A stretch of 64,000 nt of DNA, from contig SJRY01000228.1 of NCBI GenBank assembly GCA_011319805.1, positions 1,116,001 to 1,180,000 of the forward strand. Reading direction: 5' to 3'. The DNA comes from Macrocybe gigantea. Its lineage: Eukaryota > Basidiomycota > Agaricomycetes > Agaricales > Callistosporiaceae. A program made the translations under genes and the position numbers. Below the pieces are notes generated by a model. That model was given only the letters and a program-made list of their open reading frames with translations. It was not told the DNA's origin and did not search any database. Shown here piece by piece: positions 31,338 to 47,310 of the stretch (the first letter of the stretch is position 1; each line of letters opens with the position of its first letter).

Positions 31338-34300
31338 TCACTTAGTGCTATGATGGTGAGGAGCGCGAGGGTTTGGAGAATGTGATCGTGTTCGTGGCAT
31401 TCGTGGTCGTTCGTCTTCAAAAGAGTCGCCCTCCAGGTCAAAGACAACTCCCGGACGCTGGCGTCTTATCTTCCCATCTGCAAGGTGGCGGACTAATGTT
31501 GCTTCATGGTCTCTCCATTCTCTTGTGGCCGCCATTGCATCTCGCAACGGAGGCGGTTGCAAGGCAGCCTGACTATGCATGGAAGCCGTAGGCGACCCGA
31601 TGACCGTATTGGCCTTTACAAAAACGTCAGTTACAATGAAATATCCGCACATTGTATGCAAACATACTGCTGTACCATCCTGGGCTTCCATTGATGCGGC
31701 CGACATAGATCGGTTCCTCTTCGAACTGAGATAACGGAACGGAGTAAACGCCTTGTTGTTCGACTTCTTTCCCGATGATCTCCTTTGAAGGATCGGCACT
31801 GCTTGAGAGGGGGGAGGATCGAGCTTCACACGTATGGCCTTCGGATCTATGCCAGCCGCGCCATTCTTTATTGCAGATGGTTTCAGAGGTAAATCTTCAG
31901 CGCTTTGCGATGAACCGCCCGATATGGACCGTAGAAAGCCAAACAGACCCTTTTTACGGGTGCGGGAGGACGTCGACACAGGAATGGATGATTGGGACGC
32001 CGTGGGTTTTAGCATAGAAGGAGCGAGGGACGAGGGGGTCCTCAAAAGAGATTCGTCCGATGAGATCCTCGTCTTCTGACCTGTGACAGATTGACTGCGT
32101 ATCCGCTTACTCGATTCTGCAGCATTATCCTGCTGTTGAAGAGAAGCGGATGTGTAAGGAGGTCGAGAGGACGACGAAGGTTGCGGGGATTCAGAAGTGA
32201 GTGGCTGCCCAACTTCCGACGTAGCTTCAATGGTAAAAGGCTGTGTATAGGAGTAAGACTCCGCAGCGCCAGCTGCAGTAGAATGCGAGCGGCCAGCGCC
32301 CCCTGTTTGTATTTGGTGGCCACCAGCCAATGCTAATGTCCGTGAATGCGTGCTAGGATCTATGCGATAGGAAGACGTTGGAACTTCTGACCGATAAGAG
32401 GCATTTGTTGGGACGAAACGTGAAGAAAACTCATCGGATTGAGACTTTTTTGTGCCCGATGCCGGACCGCCTTGGATTAGATGAGGATATTTGTTTGATG
32501 CGAAAGTGGACGTTGCTCTTGTGGATTCCATCACGGAACGGTAATCACCTCTGTCTGAGGTATGTCTTGAATGAGAAGCAAGAGTTTTTGATGGTTGAGG
32601 TCCAGCGGCCTGGAGGATTGTCGACTTTGTTGAAGGGTAAGGGCGCTCCGTTTCATGATTCATAGAATAAGAGGAGGTATTTTCTGAACGGGGTATTCCT
32701 TCTGGCCCGGAGGAGGACATGGTGAAGTCTCTAGAGGAGTTTCCAGGAGAAGATCGAGGTTTTCCAGGTGAAGAGCTAGTCTGGATATTTACTTGCGATG
32801 AATTGGAATATGGCATGATGGATGCTGTCATGACGGAGCTGATTCCTGCTCCCAACCGTTCGCTGGGCACATTGCCATGTTGGAGGCCAGGCTGAGGCGA
32901 GGGAGGCGACAACAATTGCGCCAAAACGGGATGCTGGATTGCAGAAGGAATTGAAGGTTGCCAGGCAGAGGCTACAGGCCCAGGCTGCGCGATGAAAGGC
33001 TTCTGAGATCCGGTAACTTTCGGAGATTGCAGCTGCGCTTTGACTTTGGATTCAGGAGTGTCCATGGAGTGGTTGATTTCAGAGTCAATTGCATGCCGAT
33101 TCTGAGCATTGATCCCAGTTCGTGTCGACTCTGTACGAGAATAGCCATCCTGGGAGAGGTTTCGTGCTCTCTTGTCGGAACGACTGGTGTCGAAGACTGG
33201 GGATGACATGGTAGTGTAAAGTTTGGTTGAGTCATATGGATTAGAAGGTCGTTCGCTGGAAACTGCTTGTTGGCTCGAATGGGAATAGTGAGTGGTCACT
33301 ACAACTCTCCCATCTGAGCCACTTGTAGCAGCTTCAGGGCGACCGTGCGAAGGGGCATTCAAGGCCGGAATGCCAGAATAACTAGGAGCATTTTCCAGAC
33401 TCTTGGCCTCATGGCTGCCTTGTGCAATAAGCGTCTCGGCTGAATAGCCTCGGAACGTCGGTGCGGGAATACTGAATCCCAAATGATTGTTCGTAATACT
33501 GGACTGCTGCTCGTATGCTGATGGTATATCTCCCGGACGGTCTCGAGCGACTCTTTGACTTGTGTGCATCAGGGACGGGGTAACACTCTCTGGATTAGCC
33601 GGGGGCTGCAGCGTAATGCTATCATATGGCCCAGAATTCGCCTTTGAAGAAACATCGCGCAGGCGCTCCTGCACTTGCCTACCGGACAATGATGGATGGA
33701 TTGAAGTGGGATCGTCGCCGGAATTATTGTTCATACGGAAACGATTTTCGTACTTCGCAATCAAATCCGGCACCCTTCGTGGCGACACGGTATCAGAATC
33801 ACGGGAGGATTGGTTCCGAATGCGAGGGACATTATTCGAAGGTGCCTGAGGATCATCAAGAAATGAGGAGACTGTATGACGGGAAAATCTAGCAAAATTC
33901 TTACAGTTTGAGCCTGGAAAAGTCATTATTCAGGGCACAGAAACGAAGAAGGCAACTGCTCACCGATACACGCTTGCCGGGTCCCTGACTATTGATCTGA
34001 GATGATTGTGTGATTGAACCTGGTCGGCGTGGTATGGACAGGTCAGGCTGAGAATAACCTTGTCGAGCTGCGTTAGAGTGAGAGACTAGATCGACATGTT
34101 GATTGACGTGTGTCACCTTCAGCCGACGATATTTCATGTGTCATGTTCTGGGGAGTGGTCCTTAGGGCTGAGTCTGCAGGCCTTGACGGAGGAGTGCCCG
34201 AAATCGCTGGTCCTGCTATAATGCCTTCATATGGAACCGGCGTCATGTTTCTACCTTGTGTCGCATAAATTGAATTATTCTTAGTATGCTGCACAGATTG

Positions 34301-36883
34301 GTCGTATGTGACACTGGACGTAGAGGCGTAGTTTTGAAGCGCTGGAGCAGCAGCAGCAGCAGTGGTCTGGACATTCCCTGAGTCAAAAGGCCCTTTCAAA
34401 AGAGGGGAATAAGAGCGATTTTCGGACGAAGTGGCATTCACACCAGCTGGCAACACCTTAGCAGCTTCTTGAAGACGATTGCCCTTGGAGCTTTGGCCAG
34501 GAGAAGTCCCAGTCGGGATAGTGTTTCCTGATCCCGCCTCGCGAAAAGGTGTTGAGGCCGCTGCGTGAGAGGCATTATGCTGACCGTGAGACGACAGCTT
34601 TGCTGAGCTAGAATAAATTGCCGATGACTGCTATGACGAAAACTATAGCGAAATACGCCAAGAAATGCTCTACGAGTACACACCTGATGCTGGGCTGTAT
34701 CTCCACGGGCTGGTGCATCCTTAGCTTTAACCTCCAGTTTTCTGGAGCTCATTTGAGGTATCTGGTTTGCGCGGGTCTATCCGCGTCGGAGGACAGCTCA
34801 GATTGGGTCGACGTTAGCTGATTAAAAACGTACTTCGCGTCTGCTCCTGCCAGATCCGTTATTTGTTGCATTAGACTTCAAGTCCACAGGTCCTGGCGGG
34901 TAGTCCTTGGATACCGCCGATGGTGGATCCGTTATGGCGCGAACAGACGGCTGTTGAATCGCATAAGGAGGGAGAACGTCACGAGAGGCAGATCCACTGC
35001 CTGGAAACATAATCAGTGCAACATTAGCAGAACCTCGCAAGCGCTGACCATGTCGGGATCTGGAAACCTGGTTCTTGTTAGCACAGCTCGAAGAAACAAT
35101 TGTAAATGGTACCGTCTGATTTAGAGGAGCGTAGGATTGGTAGGACACGCCAGGTTCTGGGGAAGCATGCTGCGGGAGATTCAAGCGGACGTCGCCAAAC
35201 GCCTTGTACGACAATATGAATGAGTACGAATTAGTGAAGATAAGTGCAAAGATACCTTCACGTCAGCTTCGGCCTTATGTGAGGCCTTCTTGTTATGACT
35301 CTTCGATCTGGGTGGATCATGAACAATGTCAGGTATCTGATCATCGCGTTGCTGCAAAACGCCATCGCTCCGCATGACGCCCCTGAGCCCGTCCCGTGGA
35401 GGAACGGCGGCGTTCTTCTTGTCCTTAGGTACCTCGTTTTGCGCGTCCATATCCTGCATTTCTGGCATTTGAAGTGAATATTGAGCCGCGTCTTGATATT
35501 TCCCTTGGGCGTTGTCATTCGACCTTGTCTTGTCTCTGGCACTCCCCCGTTCCCGATCTCTCTCCTTCTCCCTTGTTGTTTGCATCTCTCTCTCCCTGAC
35601 AACCCTCTTCTCCCTTTCCTTTTCCCGTTCTCTGTCCTTCGCTCTATCTTTGTCCTTGGCCCATTCTCTGTCCCGGTCCCTTTCTTTCCTTCTCTCTTTA
35701 TACAATTCGTCTTCACCCTGCCGGTCCCTCTTTCCGTCTCTCTCGCCATCCCTCTCCTTTCTTCCTCTCGCCTCTCTTTCTGCTTTGCTGTCTGACTCGC
35801 GGTGATGATGTCGTGCTTTCTCTTTCTCCCGAGAGCGAGGCTCTCTTTCTCGAGCCCATTCCCCTTTTTTTCCTGAGTAGGAGTCCACCCCCTTATCGCG
35901 ACGTGCATACTTTTCCCTCTCCCAGTCCGTGTGATAGGCCCAATCCCTGCCAGTTTCCGCTGCACGCTGCCTAGATTCCACTCGAGCTGCTCTATCGCGT
36001 TCAGAGCCAACCGGCCTATCCGCGTCAAAGATGCGAGGTACCTCTCGTTCGTGACTTCGTTTCTCGTCATAGACACGGTGATTTCTGTCATGCTGCCTAC
36101 TGTTGTAATCCCGGATAGGTTCAGTCGGATGCAACACGCTCTTGTTCCACGACAGATCCTGGGGAAAGCCGTCTCGACCCGTTTTCACAGGGTATTCTTC
36201 AGCCTTTCTGCGAGTTTGTCGAGCGTAATCCTTCTGGCCTCCAAGCCCACTCGGATGATCGACTTTGGATGAAAACCCCGCTGAATCCAATTTTCTCTCT
36301 CGAACAACGTATATTTGTTCGGGAACATGACGTTTCCTGTCGCCGTTTCGTGACGAAAGCTGTTGGGCAATGGGAAGTTGAATAGCAGACGTGCCTGCGG
36401 GATAGACGACAACTGGCGGATTGTCACTCCGGGAGCGACCATGCCGTTGGGAATTAGGAGAGTCTGAGTGGTAATGAACCTTCTCCAGCGAATATTGGGA
36501 GCTAGATACGAAGATATGTATGTCACGCTGACGGCGGTCGTCGTAGGCGTCATGCTTTTTGGAATGGGACTGCGATCGAGAGTAGAAAGGGTTGGTCACA
36601 GTCTGGGGCGGAGGCTGCGGCCCAGAGGAATGGCTTCTTTTCCCCATAACCGGCATAGTTGCATACTTGAAACCTGAAGGCTTCGCGTCGTCATTTCTTC
36701 TCGCATTGTCTCTGACATGCGATAGCTTATAGTCTGTATATTGTCCTGGGGACGAGCAGAAGTGGTATCGTTGAGTTGAGAACGTTCCTTTGTGGTTCGT
36801 GAGTCATACGGTTCGTGAGTCCGTTTCGGTGTGGACTTTGGGGCGCCAGATTGGCCGTGTATGCGTTGGAAAAAGCTCTTCAT
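31338..36883 (-). CDS. Large intrinsically disordered protein, function unknown
   Basis: Nine exons: 36883-36674, 36614-35256, 35202-34834, 34761-34684, 34597-34117, 34067-33964, 33913-33905, 33845-31668 and 31613-31338 (1,687 residues). It is almost entirely Ser/Pro/Gln/Arg-rich with no catalytic domain that I can recognise. Residues near 270-400 form an extreme charged block of Arg-Glu, Arg-Asp and Lys-Glu dipeptides (35520-35830), a possible single alpha helix or condensate-forming region. Two short conserved-looking islands occur near the C-terminus: GLFGFLRSISGG and NNKAFTPFRYLSSKRNR; TREWRDHEATLVRHL lies near the end. Exon 7 is only 9 bp. Two further stop-free introns may lie inside exon 3. 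The N-terminus MKSFFQRIHG resembles starts of fungal signalling scaffolds. I do not know its role. Confidence 0.8.
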
Positions 36884-37729
36884 CCAAGAGGATGAGGACG
36901 GGAGTAGGGTGTCGGAAGGTCGCTTAGACTACGCCGCCGTATTCCTTGCCGTGAAATTGAGAAATTTAGGGGGGTTGTCCAGAGCATGGATTCCACCCGC
37001 AAACATGAGGCAGGAAACCTGGCTGCTAGAATTAAGGCTCATCACGCCCTCTGATCAAAAAACATTTTCAAGGCAACCGATTTCATTCCTGAAACTACAA
37101 GCTGTACATAAGACATGTTCGCCGTCGACGGAAACAACTGCAATAGAAACCAGATCCATCGTCTTGTCCGTCGTGGCAGACCACCAAGAAAACCACGAGG
37201 CTGAGGAGCGCTCAGAACGAGCGACCTTGACAGCACGGGGTGGAAATGTGGCTTGTTCTTACACGATTTTGACTCATTACAAGACAGTGGATCAGCAAAA
37301 GATGCTGTAGAGGATGTTCCTCCCTGTCGAGATAATTTAAGGATCGTGTGGCGGAACACAAGAAGAAACGAGAGCGTAATTATCATCAAGGAGATAATGA
37401 TTGAGAAAAACTCAAGTCTATCAGGGTGTCACAGCTCGAAGTTTTAAGAGGCGGACTCTGCCGGCTTCGGTCGGGTTTGACCGAGGACAGCCCGCATTAC
37501 ACAAGCTCTGAACCTTTGTAAGGCATTCGTATCATAACACTGGACTCCAGCTCCAACACCGACTACTCCTCTGCGTCAACGTGGATAAGTCGGCACTTGG
37601 CTACACTCTGAACCACTACCTCATCCTATCCAAGTCCGTACTTCAAGCGTTTTCCGTCGATGGTACGATATCCATGCCATTCCCGGCCTGCTTGCCCGGC
37701 CTAACCCTCCTCGCAACCAGAGTGACAGC
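36884..37729. other. Intergenic, divergent promoter region
   Basis: This 846-bp spacer separates the divergent starts of the disordered-protein gene (-) and the USP7-like gene (+). Open frames of 100-160 codons cross it on both strands but show no motif, no codon bias and no splice-supported extension. The longest begins inside the neighbour's first exon on the opposite strand. I see no gene here; two long 5' leaders are likely. Confidence 0.5.
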
Positions 37730-42044
<4,315 letters not shown>

Positions 42045-42226
42045 AACCTTGGCGCAGTTCTGCCATGGAGCATGTATCTCAGTTCATTTCGAATTTTCTT
42101 CTGTTTCCAGTGTAATTCTTTGCAATCGCACCAATCCAATTCCCCTTCATATACTGTCAATACAGCTCGGAATAATTATCAGAGGTAGCCTTCAATAAGT
42201 GAAGAAAGAATCTGTTCGTGACAGGA

Positions 42227-43034
42227 CTATCTACGTTTTTTGGACTTCTTCACCTGCGCTACATGAGCAAACGTGAAAGCTCAATATTTCATGGTGACAT
42301 ACCGATCTTGACGTCTCACCGTCGCCACGATCGGAAGGTGTCGAAGGTGCTGAGGGTCCATTGGCAGGCTTGCTTGGTGTCGGTGTTGGAGGTGGTCCCG
42401 TGCTGAGCTTGGCTTTGACGCCATATTTCTGCTCTGCAGGCATGTGTGTTTGGGTAGATTCTAAAGTGTGGAGTTAAACATCAGAGGAGACGCATACCTA
42501 GATCTAGTTTCGTCTGTGCTGTGTGCTCGTAGATTGAGCGCATTTTCTCGTTCGCAAGCATCTCGTTGGCGGTTGGGAAAATGACCTGTCCCCAACCTTC
42601 AACAAAAGAGTTGGCCTCGGCAATAACTTCCATGACTTCAGCCTCGAGCTCTTTCTCGGCGTTCAGTAAACTGTTCCATAGGTCATCTCCTATTGAACCT
42701 TTTTGGAGAAGGTTTTGGAGTGCAGGTTTGTCCTCGCGTATGCGCATGACACGTTGTACGTCGGCCATTGCGCGGCGAACGAGGGCAGATTTGAGGAGGG
42801 CATCAGAGGCCGGGGGATTCTTCTGCTGGAGGAGCGTGATGTACGTGTTGCGTTCGGGATGCGAAGGAAAATAGGGTTCATATGCTTGAGCTGAGATACT
42901 TGTAGAGTGAGTGGACCATGAGTTAGTCCGTAGAACAACTTACTGGCGTTGCGCCTGCGATAGAAATGACTGAATACAGATAGACCTCCAAAGACGATGA
43001 GGAGGTAAAGAACAGGGACCAGCACAGATGCCAT
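42227..43034 (-). CDS. SEC66: Sec66/Sec71, post-translational ER translocon subunit
   Basis: Part of the Sec63 complex that drives post-translational import into the ER. Four exons: 43034-42944, 42890-42498, 42433-42303 and 42244-42227 (210 residues). An N-terminal membrane anchor LVPVLYLLIVFGGLSVF is followed by basic YRRRN. The cytosolic domain has AYEPYFPSHPERNTYITLLQ, LVRRAMADVQRVMRIREDKPALQNLLQKGSIGDDLW in segments, EVIAEANSFVEGWGQVIFPTA and NEKMRSIYE, all typical. The last exon is tiny (18 bp) and ends SKKRR. It is divergent from citrate synthase with 130 bp between starts and convergent with the USP7 gene. Confidence 0.92.
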
Positions 43035-43164
43035 GTCTGGAGGAAAAGGATGGTTAGTCGTGACGTGGAAATGGCGGTGAATATGTAATCACCAAATATG
43101 GACTTGCAAAATCGGACACAAGGTCAACCGGCAATCCGGTCTCGTCTCTCTGCCTCGATTCATC

Positions 43165-45378
43165 ATGTTCCTTCGCCCCGTCACTTTCCGACCGCTTGCG
43201 AGAACTGCCTTCTCCACCGGCTCTCGACGCCTCGCGTCTACGAAGGTTAATTCTCCCCAACTTACTCCACATCCTGTTCGCACATCTAACCCCACACTCC
43301 AGTCGCTCCGGGAAACGCTTCAGGAAGTCATCCCGGCCAAGCAGGACCAACTGAAGAGGCTTGTCAGCCGCTATCTCTAGTTCATTTCTCACGTGTGTGA
43401 CTAACCTTACATACAGAAAGGCGAACACAGCCAAGCTGTTATTGGCGATGTCAAGGTTGGAGACCTCGATGTCGTTCTGGCTCGGTTCCGGCTCTTACCG
43501 CTATATATCAGGTCGAGAATGTGATTGGCGGTATGCGGGGCCTGAAAGCCATGCTTTGGGATGCGTCTGTGCTGGATCCTGTCGAGGTACAGTGGATGTG
43601 CTTTATGGACCAGCAAGGCACCAACATCCTTTCAACCAGGGAATCCGCTTTCACGGTATGACAATTCCAGACTGCCAAAAGGTGCTTCCTCCCGCACCGG
43701 GAGGCAAGGAGATTATTGCCGAAAGCATGCTTTGGCTCTTGCTTACTGGCCGAGTACCCACCCCTGCCCAGACGCAAGAGCTTTCCAGGGAGCTTGCAGA
43801 GAAAGGAGAACTGCCGAATTATGTTGTAAAACTTGTTGACTCGTCCGTATCGAACATTGCACCGAGTATAGCTGTTGAGACTGACTTTTTCCTTTGGCAG
43901 TCTTCCTCGCTCGCTTCATCCTATGACTCAACTCGGCATCGGCGTTGCAGCCCTCAATCATGAGAGCTCCTTCCAAGCCGCATATGAAGGAGGAATCAGA
44001 AAGGGCGAATACTGGACTCATACCTTGGAAGACTGCATCAACCTCATTGCCAAGCTGCCTGCTCTGGCTGCGCGAATCTATCGCAATGTCTATTACCCTG
44101 AGCAAACATTGCCCGCGATAGGAGAGGATTTGGACCTCGTAGGTTAGCACGTCTCTTCTCTGCTGTTCTGTTCATTTCCCTTACATGCGTCTTGCAGGAA
44201 ACTACACGCGGCTGCTGGGATATGGCGACAATCATGACCTGACAGAGTACCTCCGTCTGTACATTGCTTTGCATGGCGATCACGAAGGTGGGAATGCTTC
44301 GGCGCATACAGCTCGTAAGTCCTTGGTGTCGCTACTCTCAACCCCTCATTCACAGCCCCTTGCGAAGATCTTGTCGGGTCAACTCTTTCGGATCCCTATC
44401 TGGCTTATTCCGCAGCCTTATACGCATTGGCAGGTCCTTTGCACGGGTGAGAATCTCGTTCACGATGTCTGCTATCTCCTTCACCAACGAATTGCGTTTC
44501 CAGATTGGCAAACCAAGAAGTCCTGAGATGGCAATTAGCCATGAAAGATGAAATTGGTGATGAGATTACACATGAAAGAATTAAAGAGTATCTTTGGAAG
44601 ACGCTCAATAGTGGTCGAGTTGTTCCTGGGTACAATCTTACGTCTCTTCTCGTGAGACAGAGGCTCACTTCTTTTACAAGTTACGGTCATGGCGTGCTTC
44701 GCAGTCCAGACCCACGTTTCATTGCTCTACAAGAATTCTGCAACTCTAGACCAGAGCTGCAGAGCAGCACAATCATAAAACTCGTTAACATGGTAAGCTG
44801 CAACACGATCAGACTTGTGTGCAATCTGACAGACCCAATCAGACGTCTGAGGTGGCTCCGCAAGTGTTGAAAGAACACGGCAAGGTATAGATGGCTTGAT
44901 CATGTTATTATCAGCATAGATTAACCGCTCTTTCTAACAGACTAAGAACCCTTATCCCAACGTCGATGCCACTTCCGGTGCGCTACTCCCTGATTCGCTT
45001 TCGTATTTGAAGTCAGCTAAAAGCCAATCAGGTTGTGTGCTCTATCACTACGGCCTCACCGAGTTTAAGGTAGGAATTCACTGACGGTCTCAATTTTTTG
45101 TCTTTGTTCAAATTCTTCATCCAGTATTACACAGTCATATTCGGCGTTTCAAGAGGTTCGTGGAAAAACCCACTGAAAAAAAAAAATCTCTCTTATTTGT
45201 TGCTCTAGCTTTGGGTGCTCTCACCCAGCTCGTCTGGGCACGCGCTCTTGGATTGCCCCTCGAAAGACCAAAATGTTTGTTCCTTTCTGATTTACTTCAT
45301 CTTCTAGGAGATTCTGACGATGATCTACGTCTAGCGTTGTCGATTGAAGTCCTAGAGAAACTCGCAAAATCGGGGTAA
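43165..45378 (+). CDS. CIT1: Mitochondrial citrate synthase
   Basis: Condenses acetyl-CoA and oxaloacetate. Fifteen exons from 43165-43245 through 43303-43362, 43417-43455, 43512-43586, 43640-43842, 43901-44142, 44198-44314, 44368-44446, 44504-44629, 44681-44792, 44843-44884, 44941-45069, 45125-45155, 45209-45274 and 45335-45378 (481 residues). N-terminal targeting peptide ([21 protein letters not shown]). Active-site blocks: [32 protein letters not shown] (catalytic His), RVVPGYGHGVLR (second His) and [10 protein letters not shown] (catalytic Asp), then [29 protein letters not shown] 2-methylcitrate synthase is the close alternative; overall sequence fits citrate synthase better, but this cannot be settled by eye. 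Confidence 0.93.
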
Positions 45379-45615
45379 CGGATGTCATTTGCCAAATGGT
45401 ACCTATTCATTACATCAATTCAGCCTTACAGCCTGACAACCAAAATACATCTTTAAACATCCAATTTGTCATCCAGCGAAAGAGAAAATAAACTTGCTAA
45501 TCTTAGAGAAATGTTCTGAATACGACATGGGACATATGAAAGACAGAATGAATATGAGCAATCATGTCCTATAGATCGGAAAAGAGTGAAGAAAGGGTAT
45601 CGCCACAGATAGTTA

Positions 45616-46880
45616 TCAAAACCTCCTAATTTGCTGTTGCTGCATTTGTGCTGGCGGAGGTCTCCCTTGGTATGGGCCTGAACCGCCATTTGGCGGCATT
45701 CCGTTACGAGTCTGAGGTGGTGGGACGCGCTGTCCAGGTACGGAGCCTGGCACGTGAGGAGGTAGAATCCCATGGTTGTTCTGCATGTTCATTGGTACTT
45801 GGCCAGGAGATTGCACGCGTAGAGGCTGAGACTGGGGGTAGCCTACAGGGGGACGTGTTCCTGGTATTGGGACCGACTGCGAATGCGGAGGTTGTGGTCG
45901 CATTTGGGCCTGGGGACCTACCTGCTGACCAGACGAGCTGCCCGCAACGCCGGGATCGGAAAGAGTAACAGGAATTGGTCTGCCGACGGGAGGCACTTGG
46001 TTGGCAGAGTTTTTCTCCGCGGCCTTCATAATTTCGTCGCTTGATCGTCATTAGCGAACGTCAGAATACACGTAGAGAACAATCTTACTCGAGCAAATTC
46101 AACGCCGCGCATAGCACAACCCATTCCACGCAATCCTCATTGCCTTCCCCAAGAGTCTGCCAGACTGCTTTCTCTTCCGGGGTTTTCCCTGTGATGCTGA
46201 TGCGAGTACCGCCACCATTCGGGCCTGGCGGATTCTTCTGTATCTTTCCGAATTCTATCCTCTTTGGCGGTATATTGTGTCCAGCATAGGCGAAGTAGAA
46301 CATGCTCCAAAAGGCTGCATTTGGATTCGGCTTTGATATCTGGAAGAGTGGAAGATCCGGGGAGTCTGGGGATGGCAGGGACAATTTATAAATGGGAGAT
46401 ATGACGCCTGTATTCGCAATTGACCATTTGAGATTTCGGGAGGCCTCGCAACGCACAACTCGAGATGCCGACGAAGACGAATGACCTGGGTCAGATGCCG
46501 ATCCTTTCCCCGGTTCCTTTGGTTTCGGAGGGAAGAGTTTCGCTACGCACAGATCGCCTTGAGGAGAGGGCGTCAACAGATAGTTTTCAGTGTTCTGAGA
46601 GATCTGTTTGATGAGATAGTTCGTTACAAGAAGAGTGGGCCATTACATAATTGGTATGAAGATAAGAATAGAGGATGTTCGACGGTTGACCTAGAGGCGA
46701 TGTTGGACGCGGGTATAGGATAGGAGCGGCGGACCCGACGCACCATGGGGGGTTACGATCAACGTTGGCAGGTGATTAGGAATAGGCGGATGGTTCGGAG
46801 ACGTGTAAACGGCATAGATTGCTGCAATATTGGAGTCAGCGAGGGAGAAGGACAGGAAGGAAGGGAGACTGACCAGCCAT
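45616..46880 (-). CDS. Fungal protein of unknown function, Pro/Gln-rich tail
   Basis: I do not recognise this family. Model: 46880-46874, 46821-46744, 46690-46647, 46603-46089 and 46039-45616 (355 residues). The ordered part has NILYSYLHTNYISQNTENYL, LTPSPQGDLCVAKLFP, NLKWSIANTGVISPIYKLSLP, LFQISKPNPNAAFWSMFYFAYAGH, PPKRIEFGKI and a C-terminal helix WVVLCAALNLLDDEIMKAAEK. No signal peptide or membrane segment is clear. The last 110 residues are Pro/Gln/Gly-rich and disordered (QMQQQQIRRF end). The first exon is only 7 bases, so the start is uncertain. Two apparent frame breaks disappear once short introns of 53 and 43 bp are recognised. Confidence 0.75.
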
Positions 46881-47310
46881 GGTGAGGGAATATGTGCAAG
46901 TACCGCAGGCGAACTGAGCTGGTGTTTTTTGGGACAGGAGAGATGATCCCGTGACCACGTGATGCTTGATGGAATACGTCCTTGACTACCATTGTGTGGA
47001 CGCAGCGAGATCGTCCATCGGTTTCTCGGAAGATGCTGCAGCCACCACAGAGGCAGCGCCTTGGCCGAATTTGCAATGCTATTGGGCGAATGACCAGGCC
47101 AGCGTACGAGATCTATCACGCTGAACGCTAACAGGAGTTTGTCAATGTTTGCCATTACATCTGCCATGTGTCACGACTGTAACGCTTGTGTCACGCGTCG
47201 TTCTGTTCATCGATTCTGACAACGAGAGCACACAGTCCAGCGCGAAGACGCCCACGGCATTCAGGTCGTCTCCTTTCTCGCGTCGAGCCTTATTTTTTTG
47301 ACGGAAAATC
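46881..47310. other. Intergenic, divergent promoter region
   Basis: This 430-bp spacer lies between the unknown gene (-) and the PP2A B56 gene (+). A minus-strand frame starting at 47167 continues into it but does not join the downstream exons in the right phase, so I do not extend the gene. Nothing else is visible. Confidence 0.4.

Noticed and set aside
36831..37310. A 159-codon plus-strand frame near the divergent spacer
   Set aside because: It starts inside the first exon of the minus-strand gene and shows no domain, codon bias or splice continuation.
46600..46745. Two suspected frameshifts in the unknown minus-strand gene
   Set aside because: Introns 46743-46691 and 46646-46604 restore one continuous frame with proper borders.
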